NCBI RefSeq assembly: GCF_049331405.1
Contig: NZ_CP186274.1
Location: forward strand, 2,666,001 to 2,730,000
Origin: PoT sp049331405
GTDB taxonomy: Bacteria; Planctomycetota; Planctomycetia; Isosphaerales; Isosphaeraceae
Direction of reading: 5' to 3'
Length of the DNA stretch: 64,000 nucleotides
In this document: positions 8,518 through 17,761 of the stretch, one piece after another
How positions within the stretch are numbered: the stretch's first letter is position 1
How the letters are laid out: each line of letters opens with the position of its first letter
Program-made: the position numbers and the translations under genes
Notes under the pieces: generated by a model
The model's input: the letters and a program-made list of their open reading frames with translations, nothing else
Told to the model about the DNA's origin: nothing
The model's database searches: none

Positions 8518-11298
8518 TTGACCATGCGGAACTGGCGTGGGACGACCCGTTGGGCCCGGACCGGAGCCTGGGCGCTGACGATGCTGATGGCCTGGTCCGT
8601 CGGTGCGATGGCGGCCGAGCCCCAGGCCCGGAACCTGTTCGCGCAGTTCGATCTTCCGGATGCCTGGGAGAGTCGGTTCTGGCGCGATCCCGCCGTGGAA
8701 GCCTTGCTCGCGCTCGAGCCCAAAGCGATCGCCGACATGGTCCCGATCCAGGCGGGCGTCCGGTACTGCCGGTGCCCCGCCTGCGACGCGACCGAGGCCG
8801 AGGATCCGCTCGGCTGGTCGGTCGCCAAGCCCACGATCCTCACCTGCAGGCGCTGCGGCATCGCCGTCCCCAACGACAAGTTCCCCGCCCCCGACAAGGA
8901 CAAGAAGATCCCCGAGGAAGCCGTCGAGGTCCTTCCCCGGATCATCCACAAGTATCCGTATCACGCGGTCGAGCCGGAGAAGCAGCGCTATCCCGACGAG
9001 CGGCTCTACCTCGCCGCCAAGCGTGACTACGAGGTCCGCCAGTTCCTGACCAAGGCCGCCTTCTATGCGGCAGTCCGTTATCACAAGGCCCCGGCCGGCA
9101 AGAAGGACCCGAAGCTCGCCCGGTTCGCCTCCGCGGTGATCCTCCGCTTCGCCCAGGTGTATCCGGCCTACGCCACGCACTTCGACCAGCCCGAGAATCC
9201 CAAGGTCTTCCAGCAGGCGGATCTGACCCCTCCCTATCGTCGAGGCTACAAGACCGGGAAGTGGGACTGGACGGCCAGCCTGAACGTCCCGCTCAATCTC
9301 GTCATCGCCTACGCCCTCCTGCGCGACGACCCCGCCCTCGTCGAGGCGGCGAAGGCCCTCGACGACCCCCACCCAAGGAAGACGATCGAGCGCGACTTCT
9401 TCCGTGCCTCGGCCGAGTTCGTGAAGATCCAGCCCGAGGAGTACAGCGAGATGTCGCTCCAGGCCTATCGAGGGCTCCTCGCGGTCGGGCGACTCCTCGA
9501 CGATCCGACGCTCGTCCACGAGGCCCTCGGGCGACTCGACGGCTTCGCCGAGCGTGGGTTCTATCACGACGGGCTCTGGCGTCAGGGGGATGTCTCCGCC
9601 CACCGGCGGGTCATGTCGCTGATCGACGGCTGGATCGACAGGCTCCTCGCCGGCTACTCGGATCCGCCCGACTATCGCGAGCGTGAGCGAGAGCCCCGGC
9701 TCGACAAGATCGCGGGCGTCTCGCAGATCCCCGTCCTGATGCTCGCGAGGAACGCGGGGTCGCTGGCCCTGAGCGAGCCGCCGACTCCGGAGATCCAGCA
9801 GGCGGCCTGGCCGGTGGTGGCCCGACCCGCCAACCCGAGGCATCCCGCCTTGCTCGGCGGCGCGGGACTCGCCCGCCTGGCCGTGGGGGAAGGGCCGGGG
9901 GCCCTCGACCTCGAGGTCCGCGGGCAAGACAACTTCGGCGGCCTCCACTTCCAGCGCCTGGCGTTCCGCCTCTCCGTCGCCGGGAAGTCGGTGATGGGCG
10001 ACCTCGACGAGCTGGCGGCGACCCCCACGGGCTGGGAACGCTCCACGGCGAGCCACAACACGGTCGTTGTCGACGGCCTGAACCAGCGCGAGTCGCTGGC
10101 CAAGGCGTCCATCCCCGCGCTCGGGAGCAACTTCCTCTACTTCGCCGCCGACCCCGATTTCCAGGTGGCCAGCCTCGACGACCCCCGCGCCTATCCCCTC
10201 TCCACGACCCGATATCGCCACACCATGATCGCAAGCTCGAATGAGAATGCGAATTATGCCGTCGGCGTCTTCGAGGTCCATGGCGGCCTGCAGCACGACC
10301 AGATCTTCCACGGCTCGGCCGGCTCGACGGCCCGCTGGGAAGTCGGGGTGCCGACGTTCGCGGGGCCTTCGTCGTTGCTCCCGTCGACCATCCCGTTCGT
10401 CCCCAACGCCAGGGCCGAGGACGGGCGCTGGTTCGTCCAGGCCTACGGCGAGTTCACCCCGCTGGCCCAGGCCCGATTCAAGAAGCCGACCACCGCCAGC
10501 CTCCGTCGACCGGACGGCTCGGGCCTCCGGCTCCACATCCTCGGCGACATGCCCGCGGCCGTCGTCACGGCGACCAGCCCGGATCCGACCATCGAGGTCA
10601 ACACCAAGGCCGGGGAAGAGCCGGGACGCGGCAGCCTGATCCTGCGCCGGCGCTCGGGCAACGGCTCGACCCTGAAGACCACGTTCATCACCGTCTTCGA
10701 GCCCACCCTCGGCGAGAACAAGGGCCTGCTGAGGGTCGGACGCGTCGGCTCGCCTGAGGGGACTATCGTCCTCTATGTCGAGACCTCCGCGGGGCCGGAG
10801 AACATCGTCATCAACCTGCAACCGGGCACCGAGGTCGACGTCGCCCTCGCCGACGGGAACCGCGTGCGGACCGACGGCCTGGCGGTCCGGATCGTCGGGC
10901 AGGAAGTCGTGCTCGCCGGAGGGACGTTCGCGGAGACCGGCGGGCAGAGGGTCGTGCAGAGCGAGGCTGAGGGTCGGATCACGGGCACGATGCGTCATAC
11001 ATCCGAGGAGGAGCGAGGGTGGTTCACCACCGACGTCTCGCTCCCCGACCCGGCCACGCTCGTGGGACGGACCCTGCTCGTCCGCCACGGCGACGGCACC
11101 ACCCACGGCTGGACCCTGAGGGCCGTCGAGAATACGAGCGAAGGCGCACGCCTGCACGTCCTCGAGGAGCCCGGCTTCGAGGTAGGTCGCCGGCGCGACG
11201 ACCCCGCCCAGTATTATCAGTTCCCGAGGAACTCGGCCCCGGGCCCGCACAAGTTCCGCATCTCGAAAATGAGTCGTTCGATCGCACCGAGAAGTTGA
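8518..11298 (+). CDS. Heparinase II/III family protein, exported
   Basis: The product is about 926 residues with an N-terminal signal peptide (AWALTMLMAWSVGAMA then AEP). An early Cys cluster (YCRCPACDATE and LTCRRCG, residues ~80-120) could bind zinc. It is followed by a long helical region and then a beta-rich part with GGLHFQRLAFRL and the TASHNTVVVDG motif, which is typical of the heparinase II/III C-terminal domain. Members are polysaccharide lyases acting on uronic-acid polymers, in the periplasm or outside. A TTG at 8518 has GAGAGGG at good spacing; ATGs at 8509 and 8524 are alternatives. The exact substrate is unknown. Confidence 0.8.
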   Translation: MTMRNWRGTTRWARTGAWALTMLMAWSVGAMAAEPQARNLFAQFDLPDAWESRFWRDPAVEALLALEPKAIADMVPIQAGVRYCRCPACDATEAEDPLGWSVAKPTILTCRRCGIAVPNDKFPAPDKDKKIPEEAVEVLPRIIHKYPYHAVEPEKQRYPDERLYLAAKRDYEVRQFLTKAAFYAAVRYHKAPAGKKDPKLARFASAVILRFAQVYPAYATHFDQPENPKVFQQADLTPPYRRGYKTGKWDWTASLNVPLNLVIAYALLRDDPALVEAAKALDDPHPRKTIERDFFRASAEFVKIQPEEYSEMSLQAYRGLLAVGRLLDDPTLVHEALGRLDGFAERGFYHDGLWRQGDVSAHRRVMSLIDGWIDRLLAGYSDPPDYREREREPRLDKIAGVSQIPVLMLARNAGSLALSEPPTPEIQQAAWPVVARPANPRHPALLGGAGLARLAVGEGPGALDLEVRGQDNFGGLHFQRLAFRLSVAGKSVMGDLDELAATPTGWERSTASHNTVVVDGLNQRESLAKASIPALGSNFLYFAADPDFQVASLDDPRAYPLSTTRYRHTMIASSNENANYAVGVFEVHGGLQHDQIFHGSAGSTARWEVGVPTFAGPSSLLPSTIPFVPNARAEDGRWFVQAYGEFTPLAQARFKKPTTASLRRPDGSGLRLHILGDMPAAVVTATSPDPTIEVNTKAGEEPGRGSLILRRRSGNGSTLKTTFITVFEPTLGENKGLLRVGRVGSPEGTIVLYVETSAGPENIVINLQPGTEVDVALADGNRVRTDGLAVRIVGQEVVLAGGTFAETGGQRVVQSEAEGRITGTMRHTSEEERGWFTTDVSLPDPATLVGRTLLVRHGDGTTHGWTLRAVENTSEGARLHVLEEPGFEVGRRRDDPAQYYQFPRNSAPGPHKFRISKMSRSIAPRS

Positions 11299-11452
11299 CG
11301 TGAGGGTTTCGTGTCGAATTTTCGCGTCGCGATATTGACTCTGCGAGCGAAGCGGATATCCTACCCGTGTCGCTCGTGAAGCTTCATCCACAACAGCCTC
11401 TCCGAGCGGCCGAGGCATCTGCCTCGATCATATGGCATTGTACTTATCATAG

Positions 11453-11493
11453 CCCCGTCGATCCGTATATCCCACGGATCGACGGGGTTTTTT
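11453..11493 (+). terminator. Rho-independent terminator
   Basis: CCCCGTCGATCCGT pairs perfectly with ACGGATCGACGGGG around a short loop, followed by TTTTTT. It is the most canonical terminator in the window and lies about 155 bases after the heparinase-like gene. Confidence 0.85.
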
Positions 11494-11527
11494 CGATGGC
11501 CTCGATTTCAAAGCGACGAGGGCTGGA

Positions 11528-12316
11528 ATGTCGCGAAGCTGGGACGGAGACGGGCCGGAGCTCATTATTCCCTGGGGAGGGCGGACGTGGACCCTCAAGG
11601 TCGACGATCCCCAGCCTGGCTTGCGGCTCCCCGCCGAAGGCATCGGGCCACTCCTCGGCCTCGAAGGCCTATCGGCGAAGGGGCGCACGGCGACCGACGT
11701 CTTCACGTTCAAGACCCTGGTCTCCTGGGAACGTCGCGCTGATCGCGTCGAGGCCCTCTACACCATCGAAGGCTGGGGCGGCCTCACGGTCCGAGCCGTC
11801 TGGAGCCTCTGGGAAGAGGACGGGATCGATCTCGAGGTCCAGGTGAACGCCAGCTCGGTCGACGAGCTGAAGGCCCTGGAAGTCCGGCTCATCAGCACCT
11901 TGCCCGACGACACCGACGGCAGCCGCCCGAGGCGGTGGGTCGAGCCTCGCGACGCGCGATCGGCCGGCCTGAGCTATGACGGCCGCGAGACGGATGTCCG
12001 CAACCTGACGACCCTCCCCCCCTCGGACGAATCCAACCCGATCGCCCCTCGCGTCCTGCCCGGCCCCTGGAAGGACGGCTGGTCGTACGCCGAGATGGTC
12101 CTGCCGCACGACGTCGCCCGGCGGATCACCGAGGCGGGCAAGCCGTCGAGCCTCGGCCACACGACGCGCTACGGTCTCTTCGGCCACGACCTGGAGAAGG
12201 GGGTCGTCCTGCGTGCCAGGCTCCGCGCCCTCTGGTCCAAGGCCAAGGACCCGAGGCAGGAGGCCCTGACGCTCGACGAGAAGTTCCGCAAGGAGCCGCC
12301 CCCGCTCGGCCCCTGA
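11528..12316 (+). CDS. Conserved-looking protein of unknown function
   Basis: This 262-residue protein has no signal peptide or membrane segment. It alternates short beta-like stretches (ELIIPWGGRTWTLKV, GLTVRAVWSLWEEDGIDLEVQVNAS) with polar loops, suggesting a beta-sandwich-type fold. Codon use matches the neighbouring genes, which supports it being real. The start at 11528 follows GAGGG. It sits between the heparinase-like gene and qor on the same strand, but a strong terminator separates it from the former. I do not recognise the family. Confidence 0.68.
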   Translation: MSRSWDGDGPELIIPWGGRTWTLKVDDPQPGLRLPAEGIGPLLGLEGLSAKGRTATDVFTFKTLVSWERRADRVEALYTIEGWGGLTVRAVWSLWEEDGIDLEVQVNASSVDELKALEVRLISTLPDDTDGSRPRRWVEPRDARSAGLSYDGRETDVRNLTTLPPSDESNPIAPRVLPGPWKDGWSYAEMVLPHDVARRITEAGKPSSLGHTTRYGLFGHDLEKGVVLRARLRALWSKAKDPRQEALTLDEKFRKEPPPLGP

Positions 12317-12434
12317 GACTCTCGTCGACCAGGGTCGGTTCGGGCTTTCGATCGGGCGCGGGACTTACTACCTTCCGTAGAATGCCCGAGCCGTCCGCGA
12401 TCACCGATCGAGCCTAGAGAACCAGGGTAACGAC

Positions 12435-13409
12435 ATGCCGAAAGCCTTCCGCATCACCGAGACTGGCGGTCCCGAGGTCCTGAAGTGGGAAGACGTTGAG
12501 GTCGGAGAACCGGGCGAGGGCCAGGCTCGGATCCGGCACACGGCCATTGGCGTCAACTACATCGACACCTACCACCGCTCCGGCCTCTACCCGCTCCCCT
12601 TGCCGACGGGCCTTGGCAGCGAGGCGGCCGGGGTCGTCGAGGCCGTCGGCCCCGGGGTGACGGTGGTCAAGCCGGGGGACCGCGTCGCCTATGCCGGTGG
12701 CCCTCCCGGCTCATACGCCGAGGCCCGCTTGATCCCCGCGCAGCTCCTGGTCAAGATCCCAGGCGGGGTCTCCGACGAGATCGCCGCCGCCGTGATGCTC
12801 AAGGGGATGACCTCGCAGTACCTCATCAAGCGGACCTACCCGGTGAAGGCCGGCGAGACGGTCCTCTTCCACGCCGCGGCCGGCGGCGTCGGCCTGATCG
12901 CCTGTCAGTGGCTCAAGGCGCTGGGCGCGACCGTCATCGGCACCGTCGGCTCGGACGAGAAGGCGAAGATCGCCCTGGCGCATGGCTGCGATCACGTGAT
13001 CATCTCCACCAGGGAGGACGTCGCCAAGCGCGTCCGCGAACTCACCGAGGGCGTTGGCGTGCCGGTCTCGTTCGACTCGGTCGGCAAGGACTCCTTCCTG
13101 TCGTCGATCGACTCCTTGAAGCCGCTCGGGATGTTCGTCAGCTTCGGCAACTCATCGGGCAAGGTGACGCCGTTCGACATCGGCCTGCTCACGCAGAAGG
13201 GGTCGCTCTATATGACCCGTCCCTCGCTGGCGACCTACACGGCGTCGAGGTCGGATCTGGAAGCGACCGCCGCCGACGTCTTCGACGTGATCCAGTCGGG
13301 CAAGGTCAAGGTCGAGATCCGGCACACCTATCCGCTCGCCGAGGCGGCACAGGTCCACCGCGACCTTGAGGGCCGTCGCACGGTCGGCTCGATCGTCATG
13401 ACCCCTTGA
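12435..13409 (+). CDS. qor: NADPH:quinone oxidoreductase (zinc-independent MDR family)
   Basis: This is a 324-residue member of the medium-chain dehydrogenase/reductase superfamily and matches quinone oxidoreductase closely: an N-terminal GroES-like domain (GVNYIDTYHRSGLYP, LGSEAAGVVEAVGPGV), then a Rossmann fold with the nucleotide-binding motif AAAGGVGLIACQWLKALGA. The catalytic and structural zinc cysteines of alcohol dehydrogenases are absent, as expected. It should reduce quinones or enone-type carbonyls with NADPH in the cytoplasm. The length is normal for the family, and AGGG precedes the ATG. Confidence 0.92.
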   Translation: MPKAFRITETGGPEVLKWEDVEVGEPGEGQARIRHTAIGVNYIDTYHRSGLYPLPLPTGLGSEAAGVVEAVGPGVTVVKPGDRVAYAGGPPGSYAEARLIPAQLLVKIPGGVSDEIAAAVMLKGMTSQYLIKRTYPVKAGETVLFHAAAGGVGLIACQWLKALGATVIGTVGSDEKAKIALAHGCDHVIISTREDVAKRVRELTEGVGVPVSFDSVGKDSFLSSIDSLKPLGMFVSFGNSSGKVTPFDIGLLTQKGSLYMTRPSLATYTASRSDLEATAADVFDVIQSGKVKVEIRHTYPLAEAAQVHRDLEGRRTVGSIVMTP

Positions 13410-13438
13410 TCGACGCGTCGAGCCGCAACACATTCAGG

Positions 13439-13489
13439 CTACGCCTTGTCGCCCTCCCGCAAAGGAGTGCGACAAGGCGTAGTCTTCTT
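13439..13489 (+). terminator. Probable terminator after qor
   Basis: CTACGCCTTGTCGC pairs with GCGACAAGGCGTAG (14 bp), followed by TCTTCTT. It lies between the convergent qor and glycosidase genes. Confidence 0.7.
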
Positions 13490-13563
13490 GGTTCGAACCA
13501 GTCGTGTTCACGTCTGCAATCGACAAGATGCGCCGGGATGACTCTTGAAGAGGTCATCCGGCA

Positions 13564-16311
13564 TCAACCCCACTGCCAGGTCCAGGACGATTCGCCCGCG
13601 GGGAGCTCGACGTTCCAGGCGAGCCGGCAACTGCGACGGTCGTAGGGGGGGGCGGGGATTTCCGGGACGGATTGCCAGGGGCCGAGCTCGGTGAGGCCCG
13701 GGCAGCTCAGGACGACCTCGAGCATGACCGGCTCCTGGAGCCTGGCGTTGATGCTGAGGTGGTGCACGGCGCCACCGATCGGGCGCTCCAGCCGGTATGT
13801 CACCTCGCCGCAGGCGAAGGTCTGGCTCAGGCCGATATGCGGCCAGGAGCTGGGGAGGGCCGGCTTGAGCATCAATCGACGGTCGACCGCGTCGTAGTCG
13901 AGGCCGGCGAACTCGAGCATCGTGTCGGCGAGCATGGCGTGCAGGCCCCAGACCCCGGCGGCGGCACCGCCGCTGTGCTTGGGCCCGTCGGACACTCGCA
14001 GGGACGAACGCAGGAGCAGGCCGAGCGGGAGAAGCCTGGCCAGGATGCCGTCGAGCATGGCCACGGCGCGGTTCCAGTGCCGGACCTGGCCCGTCTCGCG
14101 TCCCAGATCGAGCAGGTAGCGAGCCATCCAGAGGGTGGCGAGGCTCGAGATGTCGTGGCTGTGCGACTCGCTCGGGGCGACGCTCTGGTCCGGACTCTTC
14201 GGATCCGTCGACCATCGCGAGAGCATGTTCGGGTCGCCGCTGACCGCGTTGTGCCGCAGGATGGCCTCGGCCGTCCGGATCAGGCGGGGATCCGATGCCG
14301 GCAGCAGGCCGAACGGGACGACCAGGCCGAGCTGGCTGATGTCGAGGGCCCTCGAGCGGTTGAGGAGCATCTCGGGCCGGTCGGTCCAGAGACTCCTGAC
14401 GGTCGAGAGCCGGCGGGCGTCGAGGAAGCGGCCGGTCTCGATGTCGACGAGGCCGGGGCCGTCGCTCCCCGGGGCCGTGCCGGTGCCGAGGATCCCCACG
14501 TTCCAGATCTCGTCGGCGAGTTCCCGCCAGCGGGCCGCCGGCCCGGTATGCTCGAGCAACTCGGCGAGCCGGGCCGCGGCCCTCAGTCCGGCGACCACGC
14601 AGGCGTTGGAATAGAGGAAGGCCCCGTAGTGTTGATCCCAGAGGCCGGCCGATGAGATCAGCTTCAGTTCATCGACCCAACGCAGGCCCGGGTGCCCCGA
14701 CTCCCCGCTACAAACAAGCGCGGCCTGCTCGATCATCGGCCAGACGGAGGCGACGAACTCGCGGTCGGCGGTGCGGCGATAGTGGCGTTCGATCCCCCAG
14801 GGGATCATGGCCGTCTGGTCGACGGCGGGGGTCTCCCACTCGGGGCCGCCGTCGATCGTGTACTTCTGGAACCAGTACGAATAAGGGCGATTCAGGCCTC
14901 GGACGCGCGAGAGCCACTGGAAGACGCCCCGGCCCGAGGACGTGTGCCCGAGACGGTCCATCGTCCCGGCGACCCAGATCGCGTCACGCGGCCAGCAATA
15001 GGCGCTCAGGCCGCGGTCGAAGCCTGAGGCGATGGCCCCCCACTGCGCGTCGGCGTGAACCGCGGTAGCCAGGGCCGAGCGTCGGAGGCTGACCGCATAC
15101 GTGGGCTTGGCGAAGTGGAGGCTCGGCAGCGGCTCGACGAACGAATCCCACTCCTGGCCGGTGGACTGCTCGACCTGGTCGAGGTCGGCCGAGCGGAACC
15201 AGGCGAGGGCGGGGCGAAGCCAATGCTCGAAGGTACCGGGATCGCCGCGCCAGCCCGTGAAGGCCCCGCTCACGAGCAGGTCGACCGTCACGGTCTCGCC
15301 GGCGGAGAGGTCGAGCCAGCGCAGGAGGATCGCCTCGTTGGGCCCCGTCGGCTCGCAATGGACCTCACCGCGGTCGTCGAGCGCGACGGCGAATTCGACC
15401 GTGGCATCGCGAGCAAGCTTGCGGTTGGCGTGGGCGTGGCCCCGGTTCGTCGCCAGGAGGGTCCGATCGCCATCCTGCCAGCTCAGGCCGGGCTCGCCGA
15501 TCCCGCCGTTCACCTCGGCGTGGATGTAGACCCCGAGCAGGGCCCTGCGTGCCTCGGACCCCTCATTCTTGATCCGGAAACGCTTGATGTACTGCCCGGG
15601 AGACTCGGTCCCGCCGGCCGTCCTCGGGAGGCTACTCCCCATGGCGATGAAGTCGGTAATGAGGACCCGGATCGGCCCCCCTCGCCACGAGAGCTCGGTC
15701 ATCAGCAGGTTCGTCGCGCCGAGGTAATGCTGGAAGGGCTCCCAGCTCAATCGCTCGGTGAACCAGTCGAGCCTTCTCCCGACCGCCAGGCCTCCCACGA
15801 TCGCCCGGAAATGCGATCGGCTCTGGGGGCGGTCCCCCTCGGCCGGCCTGACGTCGGAGTGCAAGCCCACGGTCGGGAAGTAGATGTCGTAGGTCGACCC
15901 TCGTGAGTCCACCCTGGCCGTCATCTGGCGGTTGCCGACGAGGCCCTCGGGGCTGATCCCCACGATCTCGGATGTTTCGCTGCGGTCGGGGAGATTCGGC
16001 CGGACGATCGTGTCCTGGGGCGGGCTAGACGCCACCTCGGAGTTCCGGCAGCGCACGGCCGATCGGTAATGGAGCCGGACCCCGACGGGCTGAGGTGGGA
16101 TCGGGACGTGCCAGAGGCTATTGACGCCCTTATTCTCGATCCAGAACGCCGGCAAAGGGCCGAGCGGGACGTCGTCCGCCGACACTTCGAGCCAGACGAT
16201 CTGGTCGGCCTCGATGGGATGGGTGCCGACCACCACGGCCGACCAAACCCCGGCGCGCACCGGTCCGCCATGCCGCCCCTTCGCCGCCGCCTCGATCCAG
16301 GTCGACACCAT
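13564..16311 (-). CDS. GH15-like glycoside hydrolase (glucoamylase/debranching type)
   Basis: The 915-residue protein has an N-terminal beta-sandwich-like half (to ~residue 400) and a C-terminal alpha/alpha-barrel half. The motif LSAYCWPRDAIWVAGTMDRLGH matches the WPRDG-type motif of glucoamylase family GH15, and GGPEWETPAVDQTAMIPW continues the active-site face. These enzymes cleave alpha-glucosidic bonds of maltodextrin or related glucans; GH15 also includes trehalases and dextran-acting enzymes. No signal peptide is seen, so a cytoplasmic role is likely. It is divergent from the TIM-barrel gene at 16640. Confidence 0.82.
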   Translation of the reverse strand: MVSTWIEAAAKGRHGGPVRAGVWSAVVVGTHPIEADQIVWLEVSADDVPLGPLPAFWIENKGVNSLWHVPIPPQPVGVRLHYRSAVRCRNSEVASSPPQDTIVRPNLPDRSETSEIVGISPEGLVGNRQMTARVDSRGSTYDIYFPTVGLHSDVRPAEGDRPQSRSHFRAIVGGLAVGRRLDWFTERLSWEPFQHYLGATNLLMTELSWRGGPIRVLITDFIAMGSSLPRTAGGTESPGQYIKRFRIKNEGSEARRALLGVYIHAEVNGGIGEPGLSWQDGDRTLLATNRGHAHANRKLARDATVEFAVALDDRGEVHCEPTGPNEAILLRWLDLSAGETVTVDLLVSGAFTGWRGDPGTFEHWLRPALAWFRSADLDQVEQSTGQEWDSFVEPLPSLHFAKPTYAVSLRRSALATAVHADAQWGAIASGFDRGLSAYCWPRDAIWVAGTMDRLGHTSSGRGVFQWLSRVRGLNRPYSYWFQKYTIDGGPEWETPAVDQTAMIPWGIERHYRRTADREFVASVWPMIEQAALVCSGESGHPGLRWVDELKLISSAGLWDQHYGAFLYSNACVVAGLRAAARLAELLEHTGPAARWRELADEIWNVGILGTGTAPGSDGPGLVDIETGRFLDARRLSTVRSLWTDRPEMLLNRSRALDISQLGLVVPFGLLPASDPRLIRTAEAILRHNAVSGDPNMLSRWSTDPKSPDQSVAPSESHSHDISSLATLWMARYLLDLGRETGQVRHWNRAVAMLDGILARLLPLGLLLRSSLRVSDGPKHSGGAAAGVWGLHAMLADTMLEFAGLDYDAVDRRLMLKPALPSSWPHIGLSQTFACGEVTYRLERPIGGAVHHLSINARLQEPVMLEVVLSCPGLTELGPWQSVPEIPAPPYDRRSCRLAWNVELPAGESSWTWQWG

Positions 16312-16639
16312 ATCTCATATCGCCCCGCGCCCGCGTCGCGCCCGCCCAGGCCCGAACGTCCCGCCGAGAATGCAGCGGGCCGTGATACGACCCGGGCGTT
16401 CGATTGTGAAGGCTTGCCTGGACCGCGCCAAGGCCCGTGTTCACATGACGACCCGCTTTGTACCATTGCCCGAGCCGTTTGCCCGAAGAATGATAGGAAG
16501 CCCTACAAGGCGCGTGTCCGGAGTCTAGATTGCCCGACAATTCGACGCGTGTCCAAGATTCCCGCGCGGAATCGCCCGCGATTCGAGGCAATCGCCCGGA
16601 CGACCCTCACCCAACCCGTCCCATCGAGCCTCATCCTTC
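16312..16639. other. Divergent intergenic region
   Basis: The region between the glycosidase gene (minus) and the TIM-barrel gene (plus). No gene, known RNA or obvious operator is visible. Confidence 0.5.
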
Positions 16640-17539
16640 ATGTATACGAGTTTCAACGCGAGGGCCCTCGGCCTCAATATGTCGACCGAAAGGACGCTCG
16701 AGCTCGCCAGCCTCGCCGGTTTCGAGGGGGTCGACCTGCTCGTGCGCGACCTGCTGGAACGCAATGAGGACCCCAGGGAAATCCGCTCGCGCATGGACGA
16801 CCTGGGACTGCTCGGGGGCGCCTTCCCCCTGCCGGTCGACTGGAAGGACGATCCCCAACGCTTCGAGGCCGACCTCGGGCGCCTGCCCAGATACGCCGAG
16901 GCCGCGGCCGAGCTCGGCCTGTTGAGGACGGGGACGTGGGTCCTCCCCGAGACCCCCTCTCGGCCGGAATCGGAAGCGAAGTTACCAGCTTATCTCGCCT
17001 CCGTCGCGGCCTGGCACGTGGACCGGCTCGGGAAGATGGCACGCGTGCTCGAGCCCTACGGGGTCATGCTAGGGCTCGAGGTGATCGGGGTCGAGAGGTT
17101 CCGCAAGGGTACGGGCGTCCCCTTCGTCGCCTGCATGGCCGACCTCGACCGTCGCCTGCCGGCGATCTGGGACGAGGCCAACAACCTCGGGATCCTCTTC
17201 GACTCGTACCACCTCTATGCGGCGGGAGAGCCGGCCGAGGCCGGGCTCGCATGGGGGATTGAGCGCGTAGTCTGGACGCACGTCTCGGACCTGGATCGCG
17301 ATGCGCCTGACGATCGCACGGCGATCACGGACGGAGATCGGGCCCTGCCCGGACATCGTGGTGTGGTGGACTGCAAGGGCCACCTCCAGCGTCTGTGGGC
17401 GCAGGGATACAAAGGGCCGGTCACGGCCGAACCCTTAGCGGGATGTCGAATGCTGCAAGGACTCGATGACGAAACCGTGGCCCGCAACGTCGCGGGGGCT
17501 CTACGCTCGGTCTGGCCGAGCCCGTCGAGACTGACCTAA
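16640..17539 (+). CDS. Sugar phosphate isomerase/epimerase family TIM barrel
   Basis: This 299-residue protein fits the xylose-isomerase-like TIM-barrel family. It has the characteristic opening (LELASLAGFEGVDLLVRDL), LGLEVIG in the middle strand, LGILFDSYHLYAAGE with the metal-ligand Asp/His pair, and VWTHVSDLDRD plus LPGHRGVVDCKGHLQRLWAQGYKGPVTAEP at the end. These enzymes isomerise or epimerise sugars or inositols using a divalent metal. The start is an ATG without a clear ribosome site. The exact substrate is unknown. Confidence 0.85.
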   Translation: MYTSFNARALGLNMSTERTLELASLAGFEGVDLLVRDLLERNEDPREIRSRMDDLGLLGGAFPLPVDWKDDPQRFEADLGRLPRYAEAAAELGLLRTGTWVLPETPSRPESEAKLPAYLASVAAWHVDRLGKMARVLEPYGVMLGLEVIGVERFRKGTGVPFVACMADLDRRLPAIWDEANNLGILFDSYHLYAAGEPAEAGLAWGIERVVWTHVSDLDRDAPDDRTAITDGDRALPGHRGVVDCKGHLQRLWAQGYKGPVTAEPLAGCRMLQGLDDETVARNVAGALRSVWPSPSRLT

Positions 17540-17569
17540 CCTAACCACCGAGGCGAGACGACTGCCGGT

Positions 17570-17761
17570 TCAACGGAGAACCGGCACGTCTTCGGTCGCC
17601 TTGAGGGAACGGTTCGGGGAGATCTCTTCACGGTAGACGGGAACTTCGTGAGGAGCTTCGATCCCGATCCGGATCTGGTTGCGGTCAATTTTGACAACCG
17701 TCACGACGATGTTATCACCGATGACGATCTTTTCGCCTAGCTTCCTGCTCAAAACCAGCAT
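17570..17761 (-). CDS. csrA: CsrA carbon storage regulator (copy 1)
   Basis: The 63-residue product starts MLVLSRKLGEKIVIGDNIVVTVV and contains GIEAPHEVPVYREEI, the core of the CsrA RNA-binding dimer including the conserved Arg in VYREEI. CsrA binds GGA motifs in mRNA leaders and alters translation or stability. GAGAGGGAG lies 6 bases before the ATG; an upstream extension to 17827 is not conserved. A second csrA lies at 31708-31974 beside fliW. A candidate sigma-54-type promoter is at 17847-17862. Confidence 0.95.
   Translation of the reverse strand: MLVLSRKLGEKIVIGDNIVVTVVKIDRNQIRIGIEAPHEVPVYREEISPNRSLKATEDVPVLR

Noticed and set aside
7954..11418. 1154-codon minus-strand open frame
   Set aside because: It is the antisense of the heparinase-like gene with typical shadow composition and spans two real genes.
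13480..13515. tRNA T-arm-like GGTTCGAACC
   Set aside because: No acceptor, D or anticodon arms fit around it; it is a short palindrome only.
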